This document shows positions 22,516 to 30,687 of a DNA stretch of 30,790 nt, one piece after another (the first letter of the stretch is position 1; each line of letters opens with the position of its first letter). Source of the stretch: a virus; IMG/VR virus record IMGVR_UViG_3300012209_000019, positions 1-30,790 of that record; one strand, 5' to 3'. The notes below the pieces were generated by a model. That model worked only from the letters and a program-made list of their open reading frames with translations, was not told where the DNA came from and searched no databases. A program made the translations under genes and the position numbers.

Positions 22516-23075
22516 TCGGCGACGCTTCACCCCTCGCGCAACCGGGGCTCTGGGATCGGGTGTTCGTTGCCGGCGTTCCTTCGCCGGGGCTCGCCAAGAT
22601 CGTGGGGGCCGGGCAACCGTTCAAGTGGGACGAAAAAGACGGGCCGGGCACCCAAGGCGCAAAGCTCACCTATCGCGGCGCGCGTAACTCGCACTTCAAG
22701 ATCGGCCTGCTCTTTTGGCTGGATGACCACTTCACCGAGTGGGACGACTGGCAAAGGCTGCTCGTCTACGACGCGACGAAAAAGACGGTGAAAGCGGTCG
22801 ATATCTATCACCCGTCTCTCGCCGATCGAGGCATCAAGTCGATCATCATCGAAAACATCGGCGGCCTTGAGCCGGCCGGGCCGACGAAGTGGTCAGTGAC
22901 GATCGACGTCTCGCAATACACGCAACCCAAGGCGAGCCCCACCGTCTCGCCGAATTCGAGCACGGCGAATCAAACGCACTTCACCGAGAGCGGCGCGGGC
23001 TCGCCGGCCACGACGGCCGACGATGCGCAGCAAGAAGAGATCGCGAAGCTGCTAGCGATCGCTCAGCAACCCTAG
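22512..23075 (+). CDS. Baseplate-associated tail protein
   Basis: This 187-aa protein starts at the ATG at 22512 (ATGA overlap) behind AGGGAG. A compact beta-rich domain spans about 12-135: PGLWDRVFVAGVPSPGLAKI, KWDEKDGPGTQGAKLTYRG, and the end motif IYHPSLADRGIKSIII. Family members follow the tape measure gene in many contractile-tail phages and probably belong to the tail-tip hub or tape-measure adaptor. The remaining residues are Thr/Ser-rich, then a short Glu-rich helix. The precise role is not known to me. Confidence 0.7.
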   Translation: MIGDASPLAQPGLWDRVFVAGVPSPGLAKIVGAGQPFKWDEKDGPGTQGAKLTYRGARNSHFKIGLLFWLDDHFTEWDDWQRLLVYDATKKTVKAVDIYHPSLADRGIKSIIIENIGGLEPAGPTKWSVTIDVSQYTQPKASPTVSPNSSTANQTHFTESGAGSPATTADDAQQEEIAKLLAIAQQP

Positions 23076-23088
23076 AGAAGAGGCACCG

Positions 23089-23361
23089 ATGGGTCGATCA
23101 GTTGGAAAGTGGGCATATCACGCGGGAGTGGCCGGAACGGTGACGCTCACCGGAACGGGCGAGATCGTGACTCGGATCATGGCATATGCCGGGGTGGGAG
23201 CCGGCTCGATCGCGATCGCCGGTGGTGACTCGATCATCATGCCGGCCGGCGCATCGGGGTGGTTCGACATGAAGATCGACAACGACGGATTGAGCACGGG
23301 AGCGATCGTCTTCACGGGGACGGCCGCTTACGTGGTCGAGACGATCAAGCCGGGGGGATGA
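23089..23361 (+). CDS. Small beta-structured virion protein
   Basis: This 90-aa protein is almost entirely beta-strand-like: alternating Val/Ile/Gly, an IAGGDSIIMPAGASGWFD centre and a VFTGTAAYVVETI C-terminus. Similar small beta-sandwich proteins are found among phage structural genes. Its position between the post-tape-measure gene and the hub-like gene suggests a baseplate component. No catalytic residues are evident. Confidence 0.65.
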   Translation: MGRSVGKWAYHAGVAGTVTLTGTGEIVTRIMAYAGVGAGSIAIAGGDSIIMPAGASGWFDMKIDNDGLSTGAIVFTGTAAYVVETIKPGG

Positions 23362-23362
23362 A

Positions 23363-24028
23363 GTGGCGGATCTGTTCGCAGAGCTCAACGGCGTAAGGAT
23401 CGTAAGCGGGCGCATTACGATCCCTTTCGTCGGCCTTTGGCATGCGGACGTCCGTCTCGACACCACCACCACGCTCCCCGATGCCGCGAACGGGTGCACG
23501 CTGAAGATCGCCGGCCTAACGCTCGTGGGCACCAAGTTTCGCGCGGCCGATTATCAAGGATCGCTCCGTTCGCGGATCGTCGGTGGCGCGGGCGGCTGGA
23601 GCAACCCGTTGCCGGGCAAGTTCTACAAGCACGATCCCGGCGTGCGTGTGTCGCTCGTGCTCACCGATGCAGCACGCGAGCTCGGCGAACGCGTCGTCAT
23701 CGACACCGATCGCGTCCTCGGGCCGCGGTGGTATCGAATCGGAGTCACGCGAGGCTCGCGCCTGATCCGGCAAGTCGTGGGTGACGGGTGGTACGTCTCG
23801 CCCGATGGCGTGACGCGCATCGGGTTGCGAACAGGCAAAGCGATCACTTCTGACTATGACGTTCTGAACGCCGATGGGGCGCTAGGTCACTTCATCGTGG
23901 CCACCGACTTGCCCGCGGACTTCGCGCCGGCTCGCATCTTCTCCACCCCCACGCTCGGCCCTCGCACGATCTCGTGCGTCTCTCACGTCATCGAAAAAGG
24001 CTCGCTTCGGAGCGAGGTGCAAACGTGA
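23363..24028 (+). CDS. Probable baseplate hub protein
   Basis: This 221-aa protein has a GTG start. The sequence has a beta-rich domain (GLWHADVRL, then CTLKIAGLTLVGT), a glycine-rich IVGGAGGWSNPLPGKFY stretch and a second domain beginning VRVSLVLTDAARELGE, patterns typical of hub proteins that cap the tail tube and hold the spike. It lies directly before the spike-like gene, with a GTGA overlap. It is shorter than Mu gp44 (about 380 aa), so homology to that protein is not claimed. Confidence 0.65.
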   Translation: MADLFAELNGVRIVSGRITIPFVGLWHADVRLDTTTTLPDAANGCTLKIAGLTLVGTKFRAADYQGSLRSRIVGGAGGWSNPLPGKFYKHDPGVRVSLVLTDAARELGERVVIDTDRVLGPRWYRIGVTRGSRLIRQVVGDGWYVSPDGVTRIGLRTGKAITSDYDVLNADGALGHFIVATDLPADFAPARIFSTPTLGPRTISCVSHVIEKGSLRSEVQT

Positions 24029-24474
24029 AGCTCGACGCCATCAAACGATCACTCATCGCACTGATCGAGGAAGCGTTTCCAAACGACAAGTTTGGAGCCT
24101 TTTACGAATTCATCGTGACGGCGCAAGACGGCTCGAGCATGGACGCCGAGCCCGCGCCGAGCGCGCTCAGTATCGAGCCCGGACTAAAGCCGGTCTTTGG
24201 CGTACGCATGCGCCCCTCGATCTTGGGCGAGGTGGCCACGTACCCCTCGGGCGCAAGTGTGGTGATCGCGTTCCTCAATCGCGATCCCGCTCGCCCCTTC
24301 GTGGCCTTTGGCGATCCCGACTCGATCCCGACCACGAGCACGATCGACGCCACGGCCGGCGTGACGATCGGGCACGGGATCGCGCTCCCCATCGCGCGAC
24401 AGACCGATCCCGTGCAGGCCGGCCCCTTTGCCGGCGTGATCGTTCAAGGCTCGCCACTGAATACGAGCGGGTGA
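24025..24474 (+). CDS. Baseplate spike protein (Mu gp45 / gpV-like)
   Basis: This 149-aa protein starts at the GTG at 24025, which overlaps the previous stop (GTGA) and has a purine-rich GGAGCGAGG upstream; an ATG at 23974 is in frame but adds Arg-rich shadow sequence. An OB-fold-like domain (GVRMRPSILGEV, then SVVIAFLNRDPARPFVAFGDPDS, about 58-103) is followed by a short beta stretch and ARQTDPVQAGPFAGVIVQG, usual in membrane-puncturing spike proteins. It probably trimerises at the tail tip. Confidence 0.78.
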   Translation: MKLDAIKRSLIALIEEAFPNDKFGAFYEFIVTAQDGSSMDAEPAPSALSIEPGLKPVFGVRMRPSILGEVATYPSGASVVIAFLNRDPARPFVAFGDPDSIPTTSTIDATAGVTIGHGIALPIARQTDPVQAGPFAGVIVQGSPLNTSG

Positions 24475-24478
24475 AACC

Positions 24479-24694
24479 ATGGCCCTCGATCCCACCCGTC
24501 TCGCCACCACGATGCGCACCGCGATCCTTTCCGCGGATTGCGGCGCGGTCGATGGACCGGCGCTCACCGGCCTTTGCAACGCGCTCGCGACGTCGATCGT
24601 CACCGAGATCCTTACCCACGCGGTGGTGCCCGCGGGATTGCTAGCAGCTCCCCCAAGCGGTGGCCCGGTCACCGGATCGACTACGGTGACGTAA
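24479..24694 (+). CDS. Small protein of the baseplate cluster
   Basis: This 71-aa protein has an amphipathic N-terminal helix with a central hydrophobic part (LCNALATSIVTEILTHAVV) and ends in a Pro/Gly/Thr-rich tail. Similar small proteins occur between spike and gp25-like genes in Mu-like phages, but their function is not known to me. The stop shares bases with the next start (TAATG). Confidence 0.65.
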   Translation: MALDPTRLATTMRTAILSADCGAVDGPALTGLCNALATSIVTEILTHAVVPAGLLAAPPSGGPVTGSTTVT

Positions 24695-25086
24695 TGGCGA
24701 CAGACTACGGCCGCGATCTATCGTGCATCACCGATCTGTCGCCCCTCATGACGGAAGCGACCGGCCGCGACGTGGTGATCGAGGCCGCTTTGCGTCGCAT
24801 CACCACCGCGCGCGGGATGGCCATCGATTGCCCCAACGATGGCACCGACGTGGGAAGCCTCTTGAGCCACGAGGTGGGGGCGGGCGACGTCGCACGCATT
24901 CGCGCCAACGTGGAGGGCGAGCTCGTGAAAGACGATCGCATCTTTTCCGCGTCTGTCGTTCGCCTGGCATTCGTCGCGGCCACCGGCGTGCTCACGATGG
25001 CGATCCGTCTCGAAGATGCGGACGGCCCATTCATCCTCACCGTCGATGTGAGCTCGCTCACCGTTCAATTGCTAGAGGTGTCGTAA
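24694..25086 (+). CDS. Baseplate wedge protein (gp25/GPW-like, Mu gp46 position)
   Basis: This 130-aa protein starts at the ATG at 24694 (TAATG). The sequence MATDYGRDLSCITDLSPLMTE, a conserved-looking GRDVVIEAALRRITTARG and a C-terminal strand region (TVDVSSLTVQLLEV) are typical of the gp25-like lysozyme-fold wedge proteins that start sheath assembly on the baseplate. The stop overlaps the next ATG. The frame is open back to 24538, but there it is shadow of the neighbour. Confidence 0.78.
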   Translation: MATDYGRDLSCITDLSPLMTEATGRDVVIEAALRRITTARGMAIDCPNDGTDVGSLLSHEVGAGDVARIRANVEGELVKDDRIFSASVVRLAFVAATGVLTMAIRLEDADGPFILTVDVSSLTVQLLEVS

Positions 25087-26246
25087 TGCTCACGCTCGCC
25101 GATCTGCTCACCCCCGAAACGCGCGATGAGGTGCTCCAAGACTTCTTGGATATCGGTACGGCCGTGGGGCTCCCGGTGACCGCGTGGCAAAAGCTCGGCG
25201 TGGCGCGAACCATCCTCGCCACCGTCGCGCAAAAGGTATCCGACGTCATCCGCATGGTCACAACGGCCACCGCGGGCGGCCTGCTCGACTACGCCGCGGC
25301 GGTCACTCCCGAGGGTGGGCCGGGGTGGCTCGACATCCTCGGGCACAATATGTACGGGACGGACCGAATCCCGGGCACGTTCGCCGGTGGCGCCGAGACT
25401 CTCACCAACACGAGTGGCGTCACATACACGATCAACCCCGGCGATCTGACGTTTTCCAACACGCTCAGCGGCAAGACCTATACGAATCTCACCGGCGGAT
25501 CGCTCAACGCGCACGGCTCGCTCACGGTCGACATCATCGCGAGCGAGATCGGCTCGGCGAGCTCGTCAATCGCGGGAGCGATCGACAACCTAGTAACGCC
25601 GCTCAACGGCGTGACGTGCGCCAATACGCTTCCCGTGCTTGGCACCGACGTTCAAAAGAACGCCGATTACGTCCAATCGTGCCGCGCCTCGCTCGCCGCG
25701 ACGTCACCTAACGGGGCGCACGACGCTTACAACTATTTCGCCAAGCGCACGCTTAGGCCGGACGGCTCGAGCGTCGGTGTCACCCGCACGCGCACCACGA
25801 TCGACCCCACGACGGGCCGGATCTCTCTCTACGTCGCCTCGGCGAACGGGCCGATCGATCCGAGCGATCAGAATTACGTGGTCGATCAGATCCAAAACAC
25901 GTGCGTGCCGTTCGGCGATGCCGTGGACGTGATCAACGCCACCGCTCACTCGATCACGGTGACCGGCGTAATCACCGTGCTCGGAACGTCGGTGGTGGGA
26001 GTGACGGACGCGCAGCTCGCCGCGAAGGCGCTCACGCAGATCGCTGCATACTTTTCGGTCGTTCCGATCGGGGGCTACCTCGGGACGATTTACGCTGAGG
26101 GGATTCGTGGGCAGATCTCGCAATCGATCGGCTCGCCCGCGTTCGTCACCTGCTCGATCTCTTCCCCGGCCGGCGACACCGCGCTCACGAGCTCCGACGT
26201 TCCCACGTTGAACGTGGCGAGCGCCTTTACCATCGTGAGGATCTGA
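25086..26246 (+). CDS. Baseplate J-like protein (Mu gp47)
   Basis: The beginning of this 386-aa protein is helical (LLTPETRDEVLQDFLDIG), followed by a beta-rich domain with GTFAGGAETLTNTSGVTY and GSASSSIAGAIDNLVTPLNGV (the classical J-family G-x-x-x-N-V-x-x-G-x-I region, about 155-180). The C-terminal half has RISLYVASANGPIDPSDQNYVVDQI and ends in a beta strand. J proteins form the wedge ring of contractile-tail baseplates. The ATG at 25086 overlaps the previous stop (TAATG). Confidence 0.88.
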   Translation: MLTLADLLTPETRDEVLQDFLDIGTAVGLPVTAWQKLGVARTILATVAQKVSDVIRMVTTATAGGLLDYAAAVTPEGGPGWLDILGHNMYGTDRIPGTFAGGAETLTNTSGVTYTINPGDLTFSNTLSGKTYTNLTGGSLNAHGSLTVDIIASEIGSASSSIAGAIDNLVTPLNGVTCANTLPVLGTDVQKNADYVQSCRASLAATSPNGAHDAYNYFAKRTLRPDGSSVGVTRTRTTIDPTTGRISLYVASANGPIDPSDQNYVVDQIQNTCVPFGDAVDVINATAHSITVTGVITVLGTSVVGVTDAQLAAKALTQIAAYFSVVPIGGYLGTIYAEGIRGQISQSIGSPAFVTCSISSPAGDTALTSSDVPTLNVASAFTIVRI

Positions 26247-26249
26247 GCG

Positions 26250-27113
26250 ATGGGCATTCGCGACACCATCCCCAAGATCACTCCCGCATGGCTCAACGGC
26301 TTCGTGGGGACGCGCTTCCTATACTCCATGGGGCTCGTGCTCGACGCGGTCTATGAAAAGGCTCACCAAGGCGTGCTCGCACGCTTCCCTGGCCTTGGCA
26401 CCCCCACCGCGCTCCCCGCCATCGGCGCCGATCGTCAGATCGATCGCGGCTTCGCCGAGACGGACGATTCGTATATCGCGCGGCTGATCGGGTTTCGCAA
26501 AACGTGGGCATTCGCCGGGAACGCGCTCACGTTGATCAAGCAATTCATCGGTTACACGTCCCCCTTCGCCGTACCGATCAAGACGGTAAACATCGGCGGC
26601 AATTGGTGGACGTACGACGGGGCCGGCAACTATCTCCACCACAATCAAGTGCCGCCCAATTGGAATTGGGACGGTCACCCGGAAGTCTATTGGCGCGGGT
26701 GGATTATCCTCTATCCGCCTCCCACGCTTTGGAAGAGGCCGCCCGTCTTGGGCACCGGTGGCGTTGCGAAGCTCGGGCAAGGTGGCCCCACCGGTTTCAC
26801 GCTCGGAAGCACCGCCACGAGCTCGCAAGTGGCCGGGCTCCGTCAATTGGCCAACAAGTGGAAAGACCAAGGCTCGATCGTTCCAAACATCATCCTCGCT
26901 TTCGACGCTGCGTTCGCCCCCGAATTCTTGCCACCGGCTTCGAGCGGTCTCCCCGATGGTTCGTGGGGTGCGCAATCGAAGCTCGTGGCCGGAGTGCAGG
27001 TGCGATCGCGCGACCCGCGCGCCGTCTACCTAAGCGGCTCCGTCCAATTCGCGTATACAACGTTTGCGGGGCCGCCCGCTTATCCCGGGGCCGGCGTCCC
27101 CGTTCCCTCGTGA
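26250..27113 (+). CDS. Tail protein I-like / baseplate protein (Mu gp48 position)
   Basis: This 287-aa protein has an N-terminal helical part with DSYIARLIGFRKTWAFAGNA and LIKQFIG, then a Trp-rich middle (GGNWWTYDGAGNY, NWNWDGHPE, YWRGWIILYPPP, about 110-165). A C-terminal domain follows with Gly/Ser-rich loops. In other phages this protein connects baseplate wedges to fibres. The Trp-dense segment is a hallmark of this family. The ATG at 26250 lies 3 bp after the J stop. Confidence 0.8.
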   Translation: MGIRDTIPKITPAWLNGFVGTRFLYSMGLVLDAVYEKAHQGVLARFPGLGTPTALPAIGADRQIDRGFAETDDSYIARLIGFRKTWAFAGNALTLIKQFIGYTSPFAVPIKTVNIGGNWWTYDGAGNYLHHNQVPPNWNWDGHPEVYWRGWIILYPPPTLWKRPPVLGTGGVAKLGQGGPTGFTLGSTATSSQVAGLRQLANKWKDQGSIVPNIILAFDAAFAPEFLPPASSGLPDGSWGAQSKLVAGVQVRSRDPRAVYLSGSVQFAYTTFAGPPAYPGAGVPVPS

Positions 27114-27122
27114 GGTGATCGC

Positions 27123-27734
27123 ATGCCTGGTACCCCGTACGCTGGTAACGACGTTTTCCCCGCATCGATCACCATCCCCACCGATGGCGACGATTACGTA
27201 GCGGCCACCTATGCGCCGGCCGACGAAGGGAACGCCGATCGCTCACGGTGGCTAAAAAACCGCACGGGTGACTATCGCGTCGTGGGTGTCCCCAACGTCT
27301 ATGACGTCGTTTACGACGACGTTTTAGGCTTCACCAACACCTCGTGGACTGACACCGTCCTCACCCCCGCGCATGCGACCACGTTGACCACGGTGCCCGC
27401 GGCGGCCCTGCTCGTGGACGATTGGCTGGACGTCATCTTCGCCGGCACGGGCTCTTTCACCCCCGGCGCGGCCTCGGCCCTCAATCAAGGGTGGCTCGCG
27501 CTCGTTCGAAACGGCGCACTCATTTCGGGTGCGAACGCGCTTTATGCGCCGGGTGCCATCAATTCAAACATCATCATCTTTACCGCGCCGATCGTGCTCA
27601 AGGCGAAGATCCACGTAACGGCCGCCGTCGATCAGGTGTTCGGCATCACCGGGAAGATCGACCACTCGGCCACGCAAGTGGAATTCCGCGGCTCGTGGTC
27701 GATCTCAATCACGCACTATCGGAGCAACGCCTAA
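27123..27734 (+). CDS. Tail fibre or fibre-adaptor protein
   Basis: This 203-aa protein lies directly after the I-like gene, where fibres are usual. The N-terminus has a short conserved-looking region (PTDGDDYVAATYAPADEGNADRSRW broken by Asp), followed by beta-rich sequence with a C-terminal globular domain. It is much shorter than usual fibres, so it may be an adaptor or a short tip. Its stop overlaps the next start (TAATG). Confidence 0.6.
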   Translation: MPGTPYAGNDVFPASITIPTDGDDYVAATYAPADEGNADRSRWLKNRTGDYRVVGVPNVYDVVYDDVLGFTNTSWTDTVLTPAHATTLTTVPAAALLVDDWLDVIFAGTGSFTPGAASALNQGWLALVRNGALISGANALYAPGAINSNIIIFTAPIVLKAKIHVTAAVDQVFGITGKIDHSATQVEFRGSWSISITHYRSNA

Positions 27735-28561
27735 TGAGCACCCTCGACGGCCTGATCTTTGGGATCAAAGACATCATCAATAAGCTCGGGGTGACGCAAC
27801 CCACGAGCACGAAGCTCCGTTTTATGGACGGTGCCGTCGTTTATAACGAGGGCACCAAGGCGCTGGAGTACACGCCGCCGAGCGCCCCACCCGTCAATTA
27901 CCCATTCGGCCCCGCGGCAAAGCTCACCACGCCGCCCGATATCGCGTCCTTCACGCTTCGCAATCCGGTGGGTGGTGGCGTTGGCACTGCGTCGCTTGCG
28001 ACGATTCAAAACCACCCGAGTGGCTACGGCTTCGCCATCTACGGGACGCAGAACAGTCAACACGAGTGCTTTTGCGGCGCGATGAAAACGCGTGGGGCCA
28101 ACACCACGCTCATCGCTCAGATCGACGCGCCGTATTGGGATGCGTCGCCCGATGGCGTGATCAACGCGCCCCCGTTCGGCGGGATCTTCATCTACTCGCC
28201 GGCCACCGGTAGGGCGATCATCTTTGGCCCATACTCGGGCACGATCGTGGGCTCGAGTGCGATCTATGTCTTTCACCAAGACATCGCGGGGGCGGGCACA
28301 ACGGCCGCGTGCAGCTTCGTCCCCGGCCGATCGCCGTTTCCGCTTTGGCTCAAGTGGCACGATGACGGAGCGAACTACAATTATTCGTATTCGTTCGACG
28401 GCGAATTCACGCACGCGCCCACCTTCGTGGAGTCGCGCACCGCGTGGCTATCCGACGCGGGCACCGAGGTGGGGATCGGCGCCAACGCGAATCAGGCTTC
28501 AGGCACGCGCACCAACAAGACGTCTTTCTCGCTATGGTGTGGAAGCTTTTCTCTCACCTGA
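27734..28561 (+). CDS. Putative receptor-binding / tail appendage protein
   Basis: This 275-aa protein starts at the ATG at 27734 (TAATG). After a helical start (LDGLIFGIKDIINKLGV) the chain is beta-rich with many aromatic residues (YWDASPDGV, WLKWHDDGANYNYSYSFDG, FSLWCGSFSL), like jelly-roll or lectin-type domains. That fits a receptor-binding tip, possibly carbohydrate-binding. Only composition and location support this. The upstream frame is open to 27422 but is shadow of the previous gene. Confidence 0.6.
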   Translation: MSTLDGLIFGIKDIINKLGVTQPTSTKLRFMDGAVVYNEGTKALEYTPPSAPPVNYPFGPAAKLTTPPDIASFTLRNPVGGGVGTASLATIQNHPSGYGFAIYGTQNSQHECFCGAMKTRGANTTLIAQIDAPYWDASPDGVINAPPFGGIFIYSPATGRAIIFGPYSGTIVGSSAIYVFHQDIAGAGTTAACSFVPGRSPFPLWLKWHDDGANYNYSYSFDGEFTHAPTFVESRTAWLSDAGTEVGIGANANQASGTRTNKTSFSLWCGSFSLT

Positions 28562-28578
28562 ACGAAGGGGATCAATCG

Positions 28579-28872
28579 ATGAAACTATGGCTCAAAACAT
28601 TCGCGGCTTCGATCGTGGTCTTTGCTGCATTCTCGATCGCCCTCGGCAGCCCGGGGTGCACGAAAGAGCAGGGGGCTAAGGTCGAATCGGTGGCCTCGAA
28701 AGAGGCGATCAACGCAACCCTTTGCGTCCTTCAAAACATCACGCTCCCACCCGACCAGATCGCCGTGCGATGCGTGGGGATGACGGTGGGTGACGTTCTG
28801 AACGTGCTCGAGCAAACGCCGCCCGCGATGAAAGCGCGCCTCGGCGCCAAGTCGGACGCCGGCTCCCCGTGA
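28579..28872 (+). CDS. Small lipoprotein, o-spanin candidate
   Basis: This 97-aa protein starts at the ATG at 28579 after GAAGGGG. The signal segment LKTFAASIVVFAAFSIALG is followed by SPGC (C27), a loosely fitting lipobox. The mature part has Lys and Glu early and a helical centre. Position before a single-pass coiled-coil protein and the lytic enzyme suggests an outer-membrane spanin subunit. The gene order (o-spanin first) is inverted against lambda, so this is inference. Confidence 0.65.
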   Translation: MKLWLKTFAASIVVFAAFSIALGSPGCTKEQGAKVESVASKEAINATLCVLQNITLPPDQIAVRCVGMTVGDVLNVLEQTPPAMKARLGAKSDAGSP

Positions 28873-29255
28873 GCAGTGACCCGATCTGGATCGGCGTGGG
28901 AGGGCTCGCGATCGCGATCGCCACCTCCTACGCAACTTCACTGATTCAATCGGTCAAGGCGGGGCGTTTGATCGAGAGGCTCGAGAGGGCCGTAAAGGAC
29001 ATTGAAGATATGCGCGATGACGTGGGAAGAATCCCCGTAATCGAGGAACGACAGAAGCACGGCGATAGCCGGCTAGAGGGCTTCCAACACGCCGTGAGCT
29101 CGGTGACCAGCAAGGTCGAAACGATATGGCTCAAGGTGTTTAGCCACGATAAGCACATCGCTGTAACGCAAGAGCAGGTGCGCCAGCAATCTCACCACTC
29201 GTTCGACGACATCGTGAGTGACACGATCCCCGCTCCCCCCAAACGACGAAGGTAG
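28869..29255 (+). CDS. Single-pass coiled-coil protein, i-spanin or holin candidate
   Basis: This 128-aa protein starts at the GTG at 28869, overlapping the lipoprotein stop. One transmembrane helix (residues about 6-29, PIWIGVGGLAIAIATSYATS) is followed by a long coiled coil (30-115) and a basic end (PPKRRR). That topology is typical of i-spanins such as Rz. It could also be an accessory holin; no multi-span holin is recognisable in the window. Confidence 0.68.
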   Translation: MSSDPIWIGVGGLAIAIATSYATSLIQSVKAGRLIERLERAVKDIEDMRDDVGRIPVIEERQKHGDSRLEGFQHAVSSVTSKVETIWLKVFSHDKHIAVTQEQVRQQSHHSFDDIVSDTIPAPPKRRR

Positions 29256-29262
29256 GTGCAAC

Positions 29263-30033
29263 GTGAATTGGATCAAGTCGCCCGAGCACATCTATGCGTT
29301 GCTGCTCTTAGCCGGGCTCATCGCTAGCGCGTTTCCCAATTCTGCGATTGCCGGCGCTCACAATCCGAACGGTGATGCGGCCGGCCTTTGTCAGATGATG
29401 CCGGGCACGTTGAAAGCGGTGGGCTTCGTCGAAGGGTGGCAACGCTTCATCGCGCTTACCGCTGGCGATCAGCTCCCTTGGATGAATCGTTATTACCGCG
29501 CGTACACCGGCCGCATGGCATCACCGGCGCTCGCGTACCTCGCCACGTTTTTGCCCGCGTACCTCACGCCGGGCTATCTCCCCAAGGGTGAAGAGCTCGG
29601 CCCCGAGACGGTGATCGCTGCACGCGGCGGCCGGCTCGGGTGGGCCTATTCGGCGAATGCGGTCTTTGATGAAAACGGCGATGGCCGAATTCAGCTTTAC
29701 GAGCTCGGGGACGCGATCGCGCGCAACACCGTGGGCGATCGATGGGATGAGATCGCGGCCAAGCTCGCCACGATCGCGAGCTTGCCGATCCCGTCTCCCA
29801 CGCAACGGCCGCCCACGATCGACCTTGGCACCGTATGGGGAGCGCAACGCGCGCTCACCGTGCTCACGAGGCCGAACGGTGCACCGTGGTACGCCGGGCC
29901 GATCGACGGCATCGTCGGCCCCATCACGCGCGGCGCAATCCGCGATTACCAGGCCGCTCACTCACTCGAGCAAGTCGGATACGTTGGCCCACTCACCAAA
30001 CGCGCGTTAGAGGCGGATCTCGAAAGCGCATAG
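29263..30033 (+). CDS. Endolysin-like protein with EF-hand and peptidoglycan-binding domain
   Basis: This 256-aa protein starts at the GTG at 29263, the start nearest a Shine-Dalgarno-like AGG. Residues 10-50 recall a lysozyme-like transglycosylase core (NPNGDAAGLCQMMPGT), but the expected Glu-Ser pair appears as A21-S22. Residues 136-147 (DENGDGRIQLYE) form a perfect EF-hand calcium loop, as known in MltB/Slt35. Residues about 183-255 are a peptidoglycan-binding domain (WGAQRALTVL, GPIDGIVGPITRGAIRDYQ, GPLTKRAL). The N-terminal hydrophobic stretch may be a signal or SAR segment. It should cut the host wall at lysis. Confidence 0.75.
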   Translation: MNWIKSPEHIYALLLLAGLIASAFPNSAIAGAHNPNGDAAGLCQMMPGTLKAVGFVEGWQRFIALTAGDQLPWMNRYYRAYTGRMASPALAYLATFLPAYLTPGYLPKGEELGPETVIAARGGRLGWAYSANAVFDENGDGRIQLYELGDAIARNTVGDRWDEIAAKLATIASLPIPSPTQRPPTIDLGTVWGAQRALTVLTRPNGAPWYAGPIDGIVGPITRGAIRDYQAAHSLEQVGYVGPLTKRALEADLESA

Positions 30034-30043
30034 AAAGATCATC

Positions 30044-30451
30044 ATGAAAAACTTTTCCTCTACCGTTTTCGAGATGGCGTGCGTGAGCATCGCCGCATCT
30101 CTCTCTGGCCTCTTGCACCCGCACCAAGCCGGGCCGCTGTACACGGAAGACCAGATCATCGACATCTCCACGGCACGAGCGCTGAAGCTCGCCAAGGCTT
30201 CGGCATTGGTGCTCGACGCCGAGGCGTTGGCGCAAGCCACTCCCGCGCCGGTCACCACGCCGGCAACGGGGCCGAGCGATAGCGAGCTCGCCGCGGCGGC
30301 CGACAAGGCCGCTCAGGAAACGATCGCTTCCGAGATCGCATCGCTCAACAAGCCCCCCACGTCACCCGATCCGATCCCGAGCTCCGAACCCATCGCGCCG
30401 AGCGCCGAGCCCACGAGCGCTCAGACGCCAACGGCCAAGCGGGGGAAGTGA
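30044..30451 (+). CDS. Hypothetical protein with disordered Pro/Ser/Ala tail
   Basis: This 135-aa protein starts MKNFSSTVFEMACVSIAAS with a short mildly hydrophobic stretch, then an Ala-rich helix (about 38-65), and a tail rich in Thr, Pro, Ser and Ala with a basic end (TAKRGK). It is of unknown function, and the tail suggests disorder. The GTGA overlap to the next gene indicates coupled translation. It could be a lysis accessory or virion protein. Confidence 0.6.
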   Translation: MKNFSSTVFEMACVSIAASLSGLLHPHQAGPLYTEDQIIDISTARALKLAKASALVLDAEALAQATPAPVTTPATGPSDSELAAAADKAAQETIASEIASLNKPPTSPDPIPSSEPIAPSAEPTSAQTPTAKRGK

Positions 30452-30687
30452 TCCGGCTCGCCGTCTTCGCCGATCAAGACGATCTCGACATGGTGATGCC
30501 CACGATGGGCGAAGAGTGGATCGGGATCGTTGTCGGTGCGGAGGTGAATGGGCAAGCGTTCGATGAAGCCCTGTTCTTCGATCCGTTCTCGCGCAAGAGC
30601 GTGGCCGAAGCCAAGGGGGTGTTCGACTGGATCTGCAACGTGGTGCTAACTCGCTTGAAGCCTGGTACCCCCTCCCAATTCGCCTAG
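30448..30687 (+). CDS. Hypothetical protein ending inside the terminal repeat
   Basis: This 79-aa protein starts at the GTG at 30448 (GTGA). It is acidic and globular, with MGEEWIGIVVGAEVNGQAFD and a C-terminal helix with W and C (VFDWICNVVLTRL). The last codons and the TAG (30685-30687) lie within the right terminal repeat, so the gene's C-terminus depends on the repeat sequence. The function is unknown. Confidence 0.65.
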   Translation: MIRLAVFADQDDLDMVMPTMGEEWIGIVVGAEVNGQAFDEALFFDPFSRKSVAEAKGVFDWICNVVLTRLKPGTPSQFA

